Shown here: positions 7,358-14,060 of the stretch, one piece after another
Layout of the letters: each line of letters opens with the position of its first letter
Numbering within the stretch: position 1 is the stretch's first letter
Assembly (NCBI GenBank): GCA_030672345.1
Contig: DAOVGO010000076.1
Span: 1 to 21,124 of the forward strand
Length of the DNA stretch: 21,124 nt
Direction of reading: 5' to 3'
Source of the DNA: Methanosarcinales archaeon
GTDB lineage: Archaea; Halobacteriota; Methanosarcinia; Methanosarcinales; Methanogasteraceae
Notes under the pieces: generated by a model
The model's database searches: none
Told to the model about the DNA's origin: nothing
The model's input: only the letters and a program-made list of their open reading frames with translations
Translations under genes and position numbers: made by a program

Positions 7358-9247
7358 TCACGCAATCGCTCTGGCGCCGGTGACCAGTTCGGCGGACACG
7401 CCCTCAACCACCGGTTCCGGAAGCGAGATGTTCTCTTCGCCGCTGTCATCGTCGCTATCGATGCTATCCTTACCATCGATGACATATCGTAGATGCACGT
7501 CCTCTCCGGGGCGGAGTGACACTTCCCAGAGATAATCGAACCGATCGCCAACTGCCGCCATACGAGGCGACGGTTCTGCACTTTTAATCTCATAAGGAAT
7601 GAAATCATGCAGTTTAAATGAATGCGCGGTCCCAGTATGATTCTCGATCCGTATCTCAACATTAAGTCCATCCTCGTTCCTTCCGATCAAACGGTCCACA
7701 AGGAGATTTCCCATGATCCTTGCAACGACCGGATTGATATTTGGGGGGTCCAGGTCAAGGATATCTGAAACCTTGATCGCAAGCCTTGGAATCACTTTTC
7801 TGATGAGATTCTCCTTCTCTTTGCGCTTTGAAAGTGAGTCCCGCCTTCCAAGATATCTCCTCATCTTGCTCGCAATCGCCCGCACCCCGTTTTCGACCTC
7901 GTCCAGAATTTCAGGGACGTCAGCGATCGCATTCTTTGATTCGGAGGTGAATGGCACGTTGGTTGACGCGACATGCACCAGAATCGCACATGGTCCGGCA
8001 GGGAACCCGCCCGGCTGCGACAATCCGTAGTATTTCCAGTTTATGCGCTCGATGGCGTGCGTGATCGCACATGCGCCCTGCTGGTACAGCAGAGGCACCC
8101 GGTTTGCGAACCGCAGGATCTCTACCCTGCCGTCAGCAGGAAGATCGCCGCCATAAGCGATTGCAGCCTCGATGAGGAACGGACTTCCGGTGTACACGGC
8201 AGGCGAGCGTTTTACCGTAGCTATAAAGTCGATGGTGTATTCTTTTTCGACTCCCTTGTAAATAAGATCCTCCGAAATCGGCGATAGGCAATCGGTCGGC
8301 GGAGACCCGATCTTTACGTGTCTGAAAGCCTTGAGCAGCCGTTCAACCTCCTCGTGCGTGAGTTTTCTCGGATCGGCTGCGGGCTTCAGTTTTGCGTGCG
8401 TACATATCTCTTCAGCGGTCACAGCCCCGATTCTGGAGAAGGAATCCTTCAGAAACGCTGATAATCGCTGTTTGTCGGTATATCTCAGCATCTTTGCCAG
8501 CGTGCCGAGTTCTATGCCGGCTGGATGAGGTTTAATCTCCTTTGGTTGCTCAGGAAGCAGATCGGTCGCCCGGTTGAATGTAGTATATTCGCCATCAGGA
8601 TCTACCAGCGTGATTCTTGCATGCGGGTTCACGATTGCGGTGTTTCGCAGGTATTCGAGCACAGACTGGCGCCTTCCCTTCACATAAGCCCCGGCAAGTT
8701 CGAGTTCGATTCTGGTGCCGTGCGGAGGATCCCAGTCAACGATCATTTCTTCAAGGATCTCTGGCTCGTTCTTGCTTGTATTGATGATCAATTCGCAGTA
8801 ATGCGCTGGCTCGCCAGGATCGATCTTCGAGATGATCTTTGTCGGCTTTCCTGTACTGAGCTGACCGTACAGCACTGAAGCACTGATTCCGATGCCCTGC
8901 TGCCCCCTGGATTGTTTGATGGTATGGAAACGGGAGCCGTACAGCAATTTTGCAAAGACTTTCGGAATCTGATCCCTGACGATGCCAGGACCGTTGTCCT
9001 CGACGACCACAACAAGGTTCGAGCCGGATGGGGACGATTTTATCTCGATGAAGAGATCGGGCAGGATTCCTGCCTCCTCGCACGCATCGAGCGCATTATC
9101 CACTGCCTCTTTGATCGTGGTGATCAGCGATCGCTGCAGCGAATCGAATCCGAGCATCTGCTTGTTTTTTTCAAAGAACTCTGCTATGCTGATCGATTTC
9201 TGGCTTTCCGCAAGTTTTTCTGCGATGGGTGGTGTCTGTTGCGGCAT
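7358..9247 (-). CDS. top6B: DNA topoisomerase VI subunit B
   Basis: ATPase subunit of the archaeal type IIB topoisomerase, which relaxes and decatenates DNA together with the cleaving A subunit. GHKL motifs are visible: the N box EAVDNALDACEEAG, the G1 box VVEDNGPGI and the ATP-lid motif QSRGQQGIGISASVLYG. A helix-two-turn-helix-like middle and the transducer domain follow. I place the start at the ATG at 9247 because GAGG lies six bases upstream. An in-frame ATG at 9274 has no ribosome site. The product is 629 residues, slightly longer than many homologues owing to an acidic, Ser/Asp-rich C-terminal stretch (DSIDSDDDSGEENIS). The usual partner gene top6A does not follow it; moaD does. Confidence 0.96.
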   Translation of the reverse strand: MPQQTPPIAEKLAESQKSISIAEFFEKNKQMLGFDSLQRSLITTIKEAVDNALDACEEAGILPDLFIEIKSSPSGSNLVVVVEDNGPGIVRDQIPKVFAKLLYGSRFHTIKQSRGQQGIGISASVLYGQLSTGKPTKIISKIDPGEPAHYCELIINTSKNEPEILEEMIVDWDPPHGTRIELELAGAYVKGRRQSVLEYLRNTAIVNPHARITLVDPDGEYTTFNRATDLLPEQPKEIKPHPAGIELGTLAKMLRYTDKQRLSAFLKDSFSRIGAVTAEEICTHAKLKPAADPRKLTHEEVERLLKAFRHVKIGSPPTDCLSPISEDLIYKGVEKEYTIDFIATVKRSPAVYTGSPFLIEAAIAYGGDLPADGRVEILRFANRVPLLYQQGACAITHAIERINWKYYGLSQPGGFPAGPCAILVHVASTNVPFTSESKNAIADVPEILDEVENGVRAIASKMRRYLGRRDSLSKRKEKENLIRKVIPRLAIKVSDILDLDPPNINPVVARIMGNLLVDRLIGRNEDGLNVEIRIENHTGTAHSFKLHDFIPYEIKSAEPSPRMAAVGDRFDYLWEVSLRPGEDVHLRYVIDGKDSIDSDDDSGEENISLPEPVVEGVSAELVTGARAIA

Positions 9248-9274
9248 GTTGCCTCTATCTTTGTTGCTGATCAT

Positions 9275-9547
9275 TTAATTAGGATATGCTCGGGACGGCA
9301 CAACCCGAACTTTGGTAGCACCTAACTACAAACGTAATCGCTGTGGTAGAGCGGGAGTTGGGAAGTGTGGAAGGATTGATGACTGTTTTGTGGGGCCCGG
9401 GGTTGCTGCAGAATATGATGATGCTCCACACCTGGGGCAGGATAGGTTATTCCTGAACTTGGTATGAGCGGAGGTTTATGTGTATCATCTGTGCCGCATC
9501 GGAGTGGTTGCGGCAAAAAATCAGAAAAGGCGAATTCCGATGTTATC
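9275..9547. other. Intergenic region between the cytochrome stop and top6B
   Basis: A 273-bp stretch holding the top6B upstream region and the 3' flank of the cytochrome gene. Only scattered TTAGG (9279-9283) and CCTAA (9321-9325) half-sites are present, at a spacing unlike the operators further right. I see no tRNA, no convincing small ORF and no strong TATA box. Confidence 0.4.
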
Positions 9548-10531
9548 TTATCTCATTCGCCTTGCTATGTATGCTGCTATGCCTGCGACTGCCAGCAACA
9601 CGACCCCAAATCCGGGTACGGCATCTTCTTCGGTCGGCTCTCCATCCTCCGCCGTCTCTGCCATCTCTGCCGTCTCTATTAATTCAGGTGTTACAGCCGC
9701 GATCACGCCATCCGGAGCCGTCGCCACCGGTGTTGCGGTCGGTTTCAGAGCCGCTATCGCACTGCTTTCAGGGTGGCAGACCGAACAGTCCAGTCCGCGC
9801 TGCGTTGGCGGCACCACCGTGATCAGGTGTAGTCCTGTCAGATCATGGCAGTTGCTGCACGGAGGCAAAATCACCTTGCCCTCTGGCATGTGGCAGCCAT
9901 CGCAGGTTGCCAGATCCGGCAGATGGATCAGGTGCGGAATCACGTCCGGTTTCAACTCCCTCTTCTCTGTGTTGCCTTCGGGTCTGTGGCACATATAGCA
10001 GATCGATGTATCGGTCTCTTCGCCATGGAGGTGCACCAGATCGTCATACGCGTGGCAGTCCTGGCACAGGATGGTTACTCCGGCGTGCTGGACCGGCTTC
10101 ACGATGTCTGGCGCGGTCTTGTGGCAGGCTTCGCATCCGCTGTGCACATCCACAAGATCGCGGTGGCAGTGTGCGCAGACCGTTGTGTCAAGGATCTCTC
10201 TGTTGTGGTGTGTATTGATATCACCATGACAGTACGAACAATCCTCGGTCTTCACCTTTGCGATATGCACATCATGAATCGTGCCGCTGTGGCATTGTTC
10301 ACACTGCGGGATCGCGATCTCCAGTGCCGCTCCGTGACAGGCTTCGCAGGTCACCCGGTTCTGTTTCATCACCTCTTTGTGAAGGGTGTGTGGTGACCCC
10401 GGATGGCACTTTGTACAATCGACATCCTTTGCCTCCAGTGCGAGCGTGTCAAACTGCACCTCGGAAAAAGCCATCGGGATGGTTGAAATCAGCAGAATAA
10501 GCGTTGAGAGCAATATCAGTGTTCTTCTCAT
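9548..10531 (-). CDS. Secreted 11-haem c-type cytochrome with PGF-CTERM anchor
   Basis: A 327-residue extracellular electron-transfer protein. The signal peptide covers about residues 1-23 (hydrophobic LILLSTLILLISTIPMAFS). Eleven CxxCH haem-binding motifs lie between residue 39 (CTKCH) and 253 (CSVCH). Further histidines between them are available as distal ligands. A Pro/Thr/Glu-rich linker (about 260-305) leads to PGFGVVLLAVAGIAAYIARRMR, a PGF-CTERM signal of Pro-Gly-Phe, hydrophobic helix and basic tail. In such proteins an archaeosortase removes the tail and a lipid anchors the protein at the cell surface. AGAGGTG lies just before the ATG. Such cytochromes occur in ANME and related archaea that pass electrons outside the cell. 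The redox partner is unknown. Confidence 0.93.
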   Translation of the reverse strand: MRRTLILLSTLILLISTIPMAFSEVQFDTLALEAKDVDCTKCHPGSPHTLHKEVMKQNRVTCEACHGAALEIAIPQCEQCHSGTIHDVHIAKVKTEDCSYCHGDINTHHNREILDTTVCAHCHRDLVDVHSGCEACHKTAPDIVKPVQHAGVTILCQDCHAYDDLVHLHGEETDTSICYMCHRPEGNTEKRELKPDVIPHLIHLPDLATCDGCHMPEGKVILPPCSNCHDLTGLHLITVVPPTQRGLDCSVCHPESSAIAALKPTATPVATAPDGVIAAVTPELIETAEMAETAEDGEPTEEDAVPGFGVVLLAVAGIAAYIARRMR

Positions 10532-10594
10532 GCATTCACCTCTTAACTTGCAATCGACTTTGGTAGATTGTGATCATAAGGTCTCGCGTCTATG

Positions 10595-10602
10595 TATATA
10601 TT
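10595..10602 (-). promoter_or_regulatory. TATA box of the multihaem cytochrome gene
   Basis: The minus strand reads CCAATATATACATAG, 64-71 bp upstream of the ATG. This predicts a leader of about 40 nt that carries the GAGGTG ribosome site. No CCTAA/TTAGG operator of the type seen in the plus-strand promoters lies here. Confidence 0.55.
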
Positions 10603-10757
10603 GGTTTCCCATGATGGAACCGGTCAATTTAGCGTTGGTGTTCGAATCGAAATCCTGATGTTTTCAGATCTTCAAATCCGTTGCAGGCGACACGAGACCC
10701 CGGATCGACAACAACTTCAAAACACGTCCACCCCAACTGGTGTAGAACCTGTTTGTA
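10603..10757. other. Divergent spacer between the minus-strand and plus-strand halves
   Basis: Non-coding spacer between the cytochrome TATA box and the first operator of the rightward genes. It marks the switch from the minus-strand block to the plus-strand block. I see no RNA gene, terminator or repeat in it. A GTTCGAATC string near 10642 resembles a tRNA T-loop, but nothing around it folds as a tRNA. Confidence 0.4.
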
Positions 10758-10840
10758 TTAGGATTCCTGTTCAAAACCTAATTTTTTTAGGGTAGATTAT
10801 TTATATACCTAAATGACATATATGAATTAGGATAACCTAA
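10758..10840 (+). promoter_or_regulatory. Operator/promoter 1 (DUF3793 gene), six half-sites
   Basis: Half-sites in order: TTAGG (10758), N14, CCTAA (10777), N5, TTAGG (10787), N16 containing TTTATATA (10800-10807), CCTAA (10808), N14, TTAGG (10827), N4, CCTAA (10836). The first four follow the spacing shared by all seven plus-strand promoters. The last pair, TTAGG-ATAA-CCTAA, is unique to this promoter. It sits where transcription should start and abuts the ribosome site, a layout expected for a repressor. The regulator is not in the window. Similarity to DtxR/IdeR half-sites is inference. Confidence 0.8.
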
Positions 10841-10854
10841 TAGAGGTGATGATT

Positions 10855-11424
10855 GTGAGATACCTGGTTCAAAGAATCGTGAGATGCACCGCAGCAACCA
10901 TTGCAGGCAGGAAACCAGCAACGCTGATGAACATCTCCAATGACAACGGCGGACTCCTGGACACATGGGATCGTCACAGGGCAGATATCTTTATCGGATC
11001 TGAAATCGATTATTATGAGTTGAAAAGGACAGCTAAAAATGCAATTGTCCTATTCTTCGATCAAAATCGGTTGAACGAACTGTTGAGAGACGAATCAGTG
11101 AATAAATTCCTGTCCGAATGCGGATATGAGTCTGGTTCCATCGAGTATGTACTGGACACGCTCAGGCACAGATATGCCACAGGCAGGTGCCCTCCCGAGA
11201 TCGGGATATTCCTCGGCATTCCGCTGAAGGACGTTAAAGGGTTTATGGGCTTGAATTCCCTCCGGAATACAAAATGCGGAATGTGGCGGATATATGGAGA
11301 CCCTGAAACATCTGAAGAACGAATGAACGAATACCGCCGTGCAAGGAACATGATAACCAGACGGCTCTTTTCAGGGGAGGATCCTGTCAACCTCATCAGG
11401 GAGGGAGGATTTAGGTTTTTCTGA
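10855..11424 (+). CDS. DUF3793 family protein
   Basis: A soluble protein of 189 residues recognised as DUF3793. The family is found mainly in anaerobes, is often encoded near iron-uptake or flavodoxin genes, and has no known reaction. Family-like features are the N-terminal CTAATIAGRKPATLMNI, the HRYATGRCPPEIGIFLGIPLKDVKGFMG segment and the KCGMWRIYGD motif followed by a basic helix. I use the GTG at 10855, six bases after GAGGTG. The GTG at 10846 and ATG at 10849 lie within or against that ribosome site. The last codons contain TTAGG at 11411, which is the outermost half-site of the next operator. An iron-related role is inferred from family context and from the neighbouring FeoA gene. Confidence 0.78.
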   Translation: MRYLVQRIVRCTAATIAGRKPATLMNISNDNGGLLDTWDRHRADIFIGSEIDYYELKRTAKNAIVLFFDQNRLNELLRDESVNKFLSECGYESGSIEYVLDTLRHRYATGRCPPEIGIFLGIPLKDVKGFMGLNSLRNTKCGMWRIYGDPETSEERMNEYRRARNMITRRLFSGEDPVNLIREGGFRFF

Positions 11425-11465
11425 ATAAACCTACTTTTATTAGGGAAGGTTATTTGCATACCTAA
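11411..11465 (+). promoter_or_regulatory. Operator/promoter 2 (triple-FeoA gene)
   Basis: TTAGG (11411), N14, CCTAC (11430), N5, TTAGG (11440), N16 with the TATA-like TTTGCATA (11453-11460), CCTAA (11461). The spacing is identical to the other promoters. The first half-site lies within the last codons of the DUF3793 gene. The 5' leader up to the ATG at 11522 is about 35-40 nt. Confidence 0.8.
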
Positions 11466-11521
11466 CTACATATCATAATCAGACCTGTAAGGTCAGTAAA
11501 TCCAAAAAGGAGGTATATAAA

Positions 11522-12229
11522 ATGAAATCATTGAAAGACGTGGAGCCTGAGGCGACGGTGGTTGTTAAGGATATCACCGGTGGTCTTGATATCAAAGAGC
11601 ACCTCGAGGAGCTCGGCGTGAAGGAAGGAGTCGAACTCGATGTGGTGGCAACCGAGCCGGTGCATGTGCACTGGGGACCGATCTCCTTGGCAGTTGGAGA
11701 TCAGGAGATGATCATAGCCCGCGGATGGGCTGATAAGATCTATGTGGAGAAGGAGGGAGAAGTACTCCCGCTGCTGAGACTGGAGGAAGGTGACAGAGGA
11801 ACTGTCAGATCAATCGAAGGTGGGAAGGATTTCGAAGGTTTTCTTTCCGGATATGGTATCGTAAAGGCGAGCGATCTGACATTCCTGCGCCATGTTCCGG
11901 ATCGTACCGTGGTGTTTGCGGTCGAGGGCGCGGAGATTAAAATGGGCGAAGGTCAGGCATCGAAGGTCTTTGTGATCAAGGATGGGAAATCCATCCAGAT
12001 CAACTACCTGAAAGAGGGTGAAAAGGCTGAGGTGGAGAAGATCGTTGGTGGAACCCACATCAAAGAGAAGTTTGGGGAGCTCGGACTCAAAGAGGGCTCT
12101 GAGATAACCCTGATCAGAAAAGAAACGCCGGCGCCGACTCCCAGAAGAGGCACATACATACTTGCAAAGATGGGGGAGCAGTTGATCACCATCGGTCACG
12201 GTCTGGCTGAGAAGGTGCTGGTCGAGTAG
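11522..12229 (+). CDS. Triple FeoA-domain protein
   Basis: A 235-residue protein made of three consecutive SH3-like FeoA domains (about residues 1-76, 83-152 and 160-235). The first and third each show the FeoA pattern of an acidic loop, GG-D/T-IKE..EELG-K-EG, a hydrophobic strand, then GWADKI or GHGLAEKV. FeoA is normally a single 75-85-residue cytosolic partner of the iron transporter FeoB, and the same fold forms the C-terminal domain of DtxR regulators. The middle domain is the most divergent and lacks the IKE helix. AAAGGAGGT precedes the ATG. No feoB is in the window. The protein may be a metal-dependent adaptor. A hairpin and the DUF2325 gene follow immediately, so those two genes form one transcription unit. 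Confidence 0.88.
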   Translation: MKSLKDVEPEATVVVKDITGGLDIKEHLEELGVKEGVELDVVATEPVHVHWGPISLAVGDQEMIIARGWADKIYVEKEGEVLPLLRLEEGDRGTVRSIEGGKDFEGFLSGYGIVKASDLTFLRHVPDRTVVFAVEGAEIKMGEGQASKVFVIKDGKSIQINYLKEGEKAEVEKIVGGTHIKEKFGELGLKEGSEITLIRKETPAPTPRRGTYILAKMGEQLITIGHGLAEKVLVE

Positions 12230-12237
12230 ATGAACAC

Positions 12238-12260
12238 GAGCCCGGTGATAAATCGGGCTC
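12238..12260 (+). terminator. Hairpin between the FeoA and DUF2325 genes
   Basis: A perfect 7-bp stem, GAGCCCG pairing with CGGGCTC, with a 9-base loop. Only a short T run follows (CCTTTTGG) and the next gene's ribosome site is close. It is therefore more likely a partial terminator or an mRNA stability element that tunes the FeoA to DUF2325 ratio than a full stop. Confidence 0.45.
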
Positions 12261-12282
12261 AAATACCTTTTGGAGGTACGTC

Positions 12283-13425
12283 GTGTCAGAAAGAAAGATA
12301 TGGGAATTCAGGAATCAAACGGTATGTACAATCCTTGGACTGGCATTTGATGAAAAGGAACTTGGTGCGATTTTCAAGAAACTGAAACTAAATCAGGACG
12401 GAATCGCGGCTTACGAGATGCATGGAAGCCTTGTTCAGGCATGTGGCACCCAGAACAAAACATCCAGACAGCTGGATAAGATACTGAAGGATCGATTTGA
12501 AGAATACAGGGGAGATACCAAGCGCATACCCCAGAAGGAGATTTATAGATATATCGAGGATGGAAACGGTATGGATATCCCTCTTCCTGCTCTTGTCTGG
12601 TTTGCTGTGCGCAATCAACATGAAGAGATCGACGAGATCGAGGCAGGGGTTTTTGCTGTCACACATATATACGGGCACCGGGCATTGCGATTCTATGATG
12701 CGCTCAAAAGAGCACTGCCTGACAGCAGACCAGAATATGTTATGAAAGAACTGAATGATGCTCTGAGATCAAACGAAAAACTCCAGACAAAATGTAACAG
12801 ATTGGAAAGAAAGAGAGAGCAATTGAAGTCGGAGATTGGATCCATCAAAGAGGATCGATCAAGAATTAATACTGCACTGGAGGAGCAGAAGCAGTTGAAC
12901 AGACGACTGGCAGGCGATCTCGAGAGAGTTGGTGGCGAAGACGCACTCAATCGGATCGAGGATCTGAAGAAGGAGATCGGTCTTTTGACCGAAGAAGTGA
13001 CGATATTGACCGATGAATTACTAAAACGGGGTCGAACCGATGATATGGCATCCACTGAATTGGCAGAGATTGATCCGGTTTCAGAATCAGATATTGAAGA
13101 TAGAAGGGAGAGTCTTGATTTAAGTGGCATAAGAGTGGCTTATGTTGGTGGAGTGGAATCGCTCATGCCGCATTATAAGGAGGCGGTCGAATCCTTTGGT
13201 GGCACATTCTGCTACCACTGCGGGCGGTGCATACAGGGAAGAAAGGAGATAGAAAACCTTGTGGATGGAACGGATATAATATTCTGTCCTGTGGATATAA
13301 ATAGCCACAATGCATGTAGCTATGTCAAGAAGGCATGTAAAATGAGAAATAAGTCCTGCCACTTCCTTCGCAGTTCGAGTCTCAGCATGCTCATCAGGGA
13401 ACTGGAGAATCGTGCTGAAAAATAG
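12283..13425 (+). CDS. Coiled-coil protein with C-terminal DUF2325 domain
   Basis: A 380-residue cytosolic protein. Residues 1-150 form a globular region I do not recognise. About 165-250 is a charged coiled coil with KKEIGLLTEEV-type heptads. Residues 280-375 are a DUF2325 domain (IRVAYVGGVESLMPHYKEAV, then the C-terminal SHNACSYVKKACK and FLRSSSLS). DUF2325 proteins often occur near iron-transport genes and have no assigned activity. Where many family members have an HHGGR-like segment, this protein has CYHCGRC (310-316). With FCPVD and the SHNAC/KKACK/KSC cysteines, this could bind a metal or Fe-S cluster. The GTG start follows GGAGGT at five bases. It has no operator of its own and is expressed with the triple-FeoA gene. 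Confidence 0.75.
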   Translation: MSERKIWEFRNQTVCTILGLAFDEKELGAIFKKLKLNQDGIAAYEMHGSLVQACGTQNKTSRQLDKILKDRFEEYRGDTKRIPQKEIYRYIEDGNGMDIPLPALVWFAVRNQHEEIDEIEAGVFAVTHIYGHRALRFYDALKRALPDSRPEYVMKELNDALRSNEKLQTKCNRLERKREQLKSEIGSIKEDRSRINTALEEQKQLNRRLAGDLERVGGEDALNRIEDLKKEIGLLTEEVTILTDELLKRGRTDDMASTELAEIDPVSESDIEDRRESLDLSGIRVAYVGGVESLMPHYKEAVESFGGTFCYHCGRCIQGRKEIENLVDGTDIIFCPVDINSHNACSYVKKACKMRNKSCHFLRSSSLSMLIRELENRAEK

Positions 13426-13529
13426 ATGTGCCATCCTAACATCGTTGCCCGGCGTTCAGGGGAGCAGGATCCGGGTGAAGACAACTATCATGTCGATTTC
13501 CTTGTTCTTCTGCCATTCAATTCCGATTA

Positions 13530-13584
13530 TTAGGTATTTTTTTAAAAACCTAACTTTGTTAGGGTAACTTATTTCCATAGCTAA
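13530..13584 (+). promoter_or_regulatory. Operator/promoter 3 (Cys peptide 1)
   Basis: TTAGG (13530), N14, CCTAA (13549), N5, TTAGG (13559), N16 with the TATA-like TTTCCATA (13572-13579), GCTAA (13580). Only the last half-site deviates, by one base. The weak TATA variant TTTCCATA is shared with the promoter of peptide 2. Confidence 0.8.
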
Positions 13585-13623
13585 CATCTTACTCTTCTAA
13601 AACGAAAAAAGAGGTGTATTATC

Positions 13624-13710
13624 ATGGATTGTGAATGTAACGGGAGATGCGCTCATTGCAGATGCGAGGGAGCCTGGGCGGCAGGCGAAGAGGTTGATGA
13701 AGAAGAGTGA
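13624..13710 (+). CDS. 28-residue cysteine-rich peptide, copy 1
   Basis: A tiny ORF that starts MDCECNGRCAHCRC and ends in an acidic EEVDEEE tail. Five cysteines and one histidine are packed as C-x-C-x3-C-x2-C-x-C within residues 3-14, a spacing suited to binding Zn, Cu(I), Fe or an Fe-S cluster. It has its own operator promoter and GAGGTG seven bases before the ATG. A paralogue at 16812-16898 keeps every Cys, the His and the acidic tail, while six of the differing codons are synonymous. This supports real coding. I know no named family for it. Possible roles are metallothionein-like buffering or metal delivery. Confidence 0.75.
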   Translation: MDCECNGRCAHCRCEGAWAAGEEVDEEE

Positions 13711-13934
13711 AAAACCCAAGCTTCGGACGTGTCTCGCGTACCTGATGGGTGCCAAGCGATCGCATGATCGCATGTATGATGGTCGAGCCGGGCGGTCGGG
13801 GTATTGGAATATCCTTATCATGCCGGCGCCTGAGATGAGGCAATGGCCGATGCTGCTTCTGGCTCGCCCTCGTTTCAGAGCGAGCGTTGGTGGGTTACAA
13901 AATGAGACCGTGGAAATAGATTTTTTCCACAAAA
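13711..13934 (+). other. Spacer between Cys peptide 1 and the next operator, with a conserved hairpin
   Basis: About 224 bp with a homologous 220-bp counterpart at 16899-17118. A 6-bp stem, GCTCGC/GCGAGC (13862-13867 with 13880-13885), encloses a loop with CCTCGTTTCA. The loop is kept in copy 2 while the stem changes compensatorily. The reading that continues through in the +1 frame of the peptide has no ribosome site, so I treat this stretch as untranslated 3' region or non-coding RNA. Confidence 0.5.
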
Positions 13935-13999
13935 CCTAACTTTTTTAGGATTTTAATCTAAAACCTAATATTAGTAGGGAACATTATTTATATACCTAA
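13935..13999 (+). promoter_or_regulatory. Operator/promoter 4 (secreted beta-propeller gene), double array
   Basis: CCTAA (13935), N5, TTAGG (13945), N14, CCTAA (13964), N5, GTAGG (13974), N16 with a consensus TATA box TTTATATA (13987-13994), CCTAA (13995). The pair CCTAA-N5-TTAGG is repeated at a 29-bp period, so this promoter has five half-sites. The leader to the ATG at 14061 is about 45 nt. Confidence 0.82.
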
Positions 14000-14060
14000 T
14001 CGCCACCGCTTAAATGCCCGGGATACCCGATCCCATGGCGCAACAACAAGAGGGATAAAC

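Noticed and set aside
9279..9325. TTAGG and CCTAA half-sites upstream of top6B as an eighth operator
   Set aside because: The two half-sites are 37 bases apart, there is no N5 or N16 partner and no TATA box between them, so they look like chance matches.
10630..10700. Possible tRNA because of a GTTCGAATC string
   Set aside because: No acceptor, D or anticodon stems can be drawn around it.
10777..11465. TTAGG/CCTAA repeats as a CRISPR array or telomere-like repeat
   Set aside because: The half-sites are 5 bases long, lie only in promoters at fixed distances from TATA boxes, and are not separated by unique 30-40-base spacers.
13631..13939. A 102-codon plus-strand ORF overlapping Cys peptide 1
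   Set aside because: It has no ribosome site, and its counterpart in copy 2 ends at a different length. The Cys-peptide frame has ribosome sites, a matched stop position and conserved cysteines.
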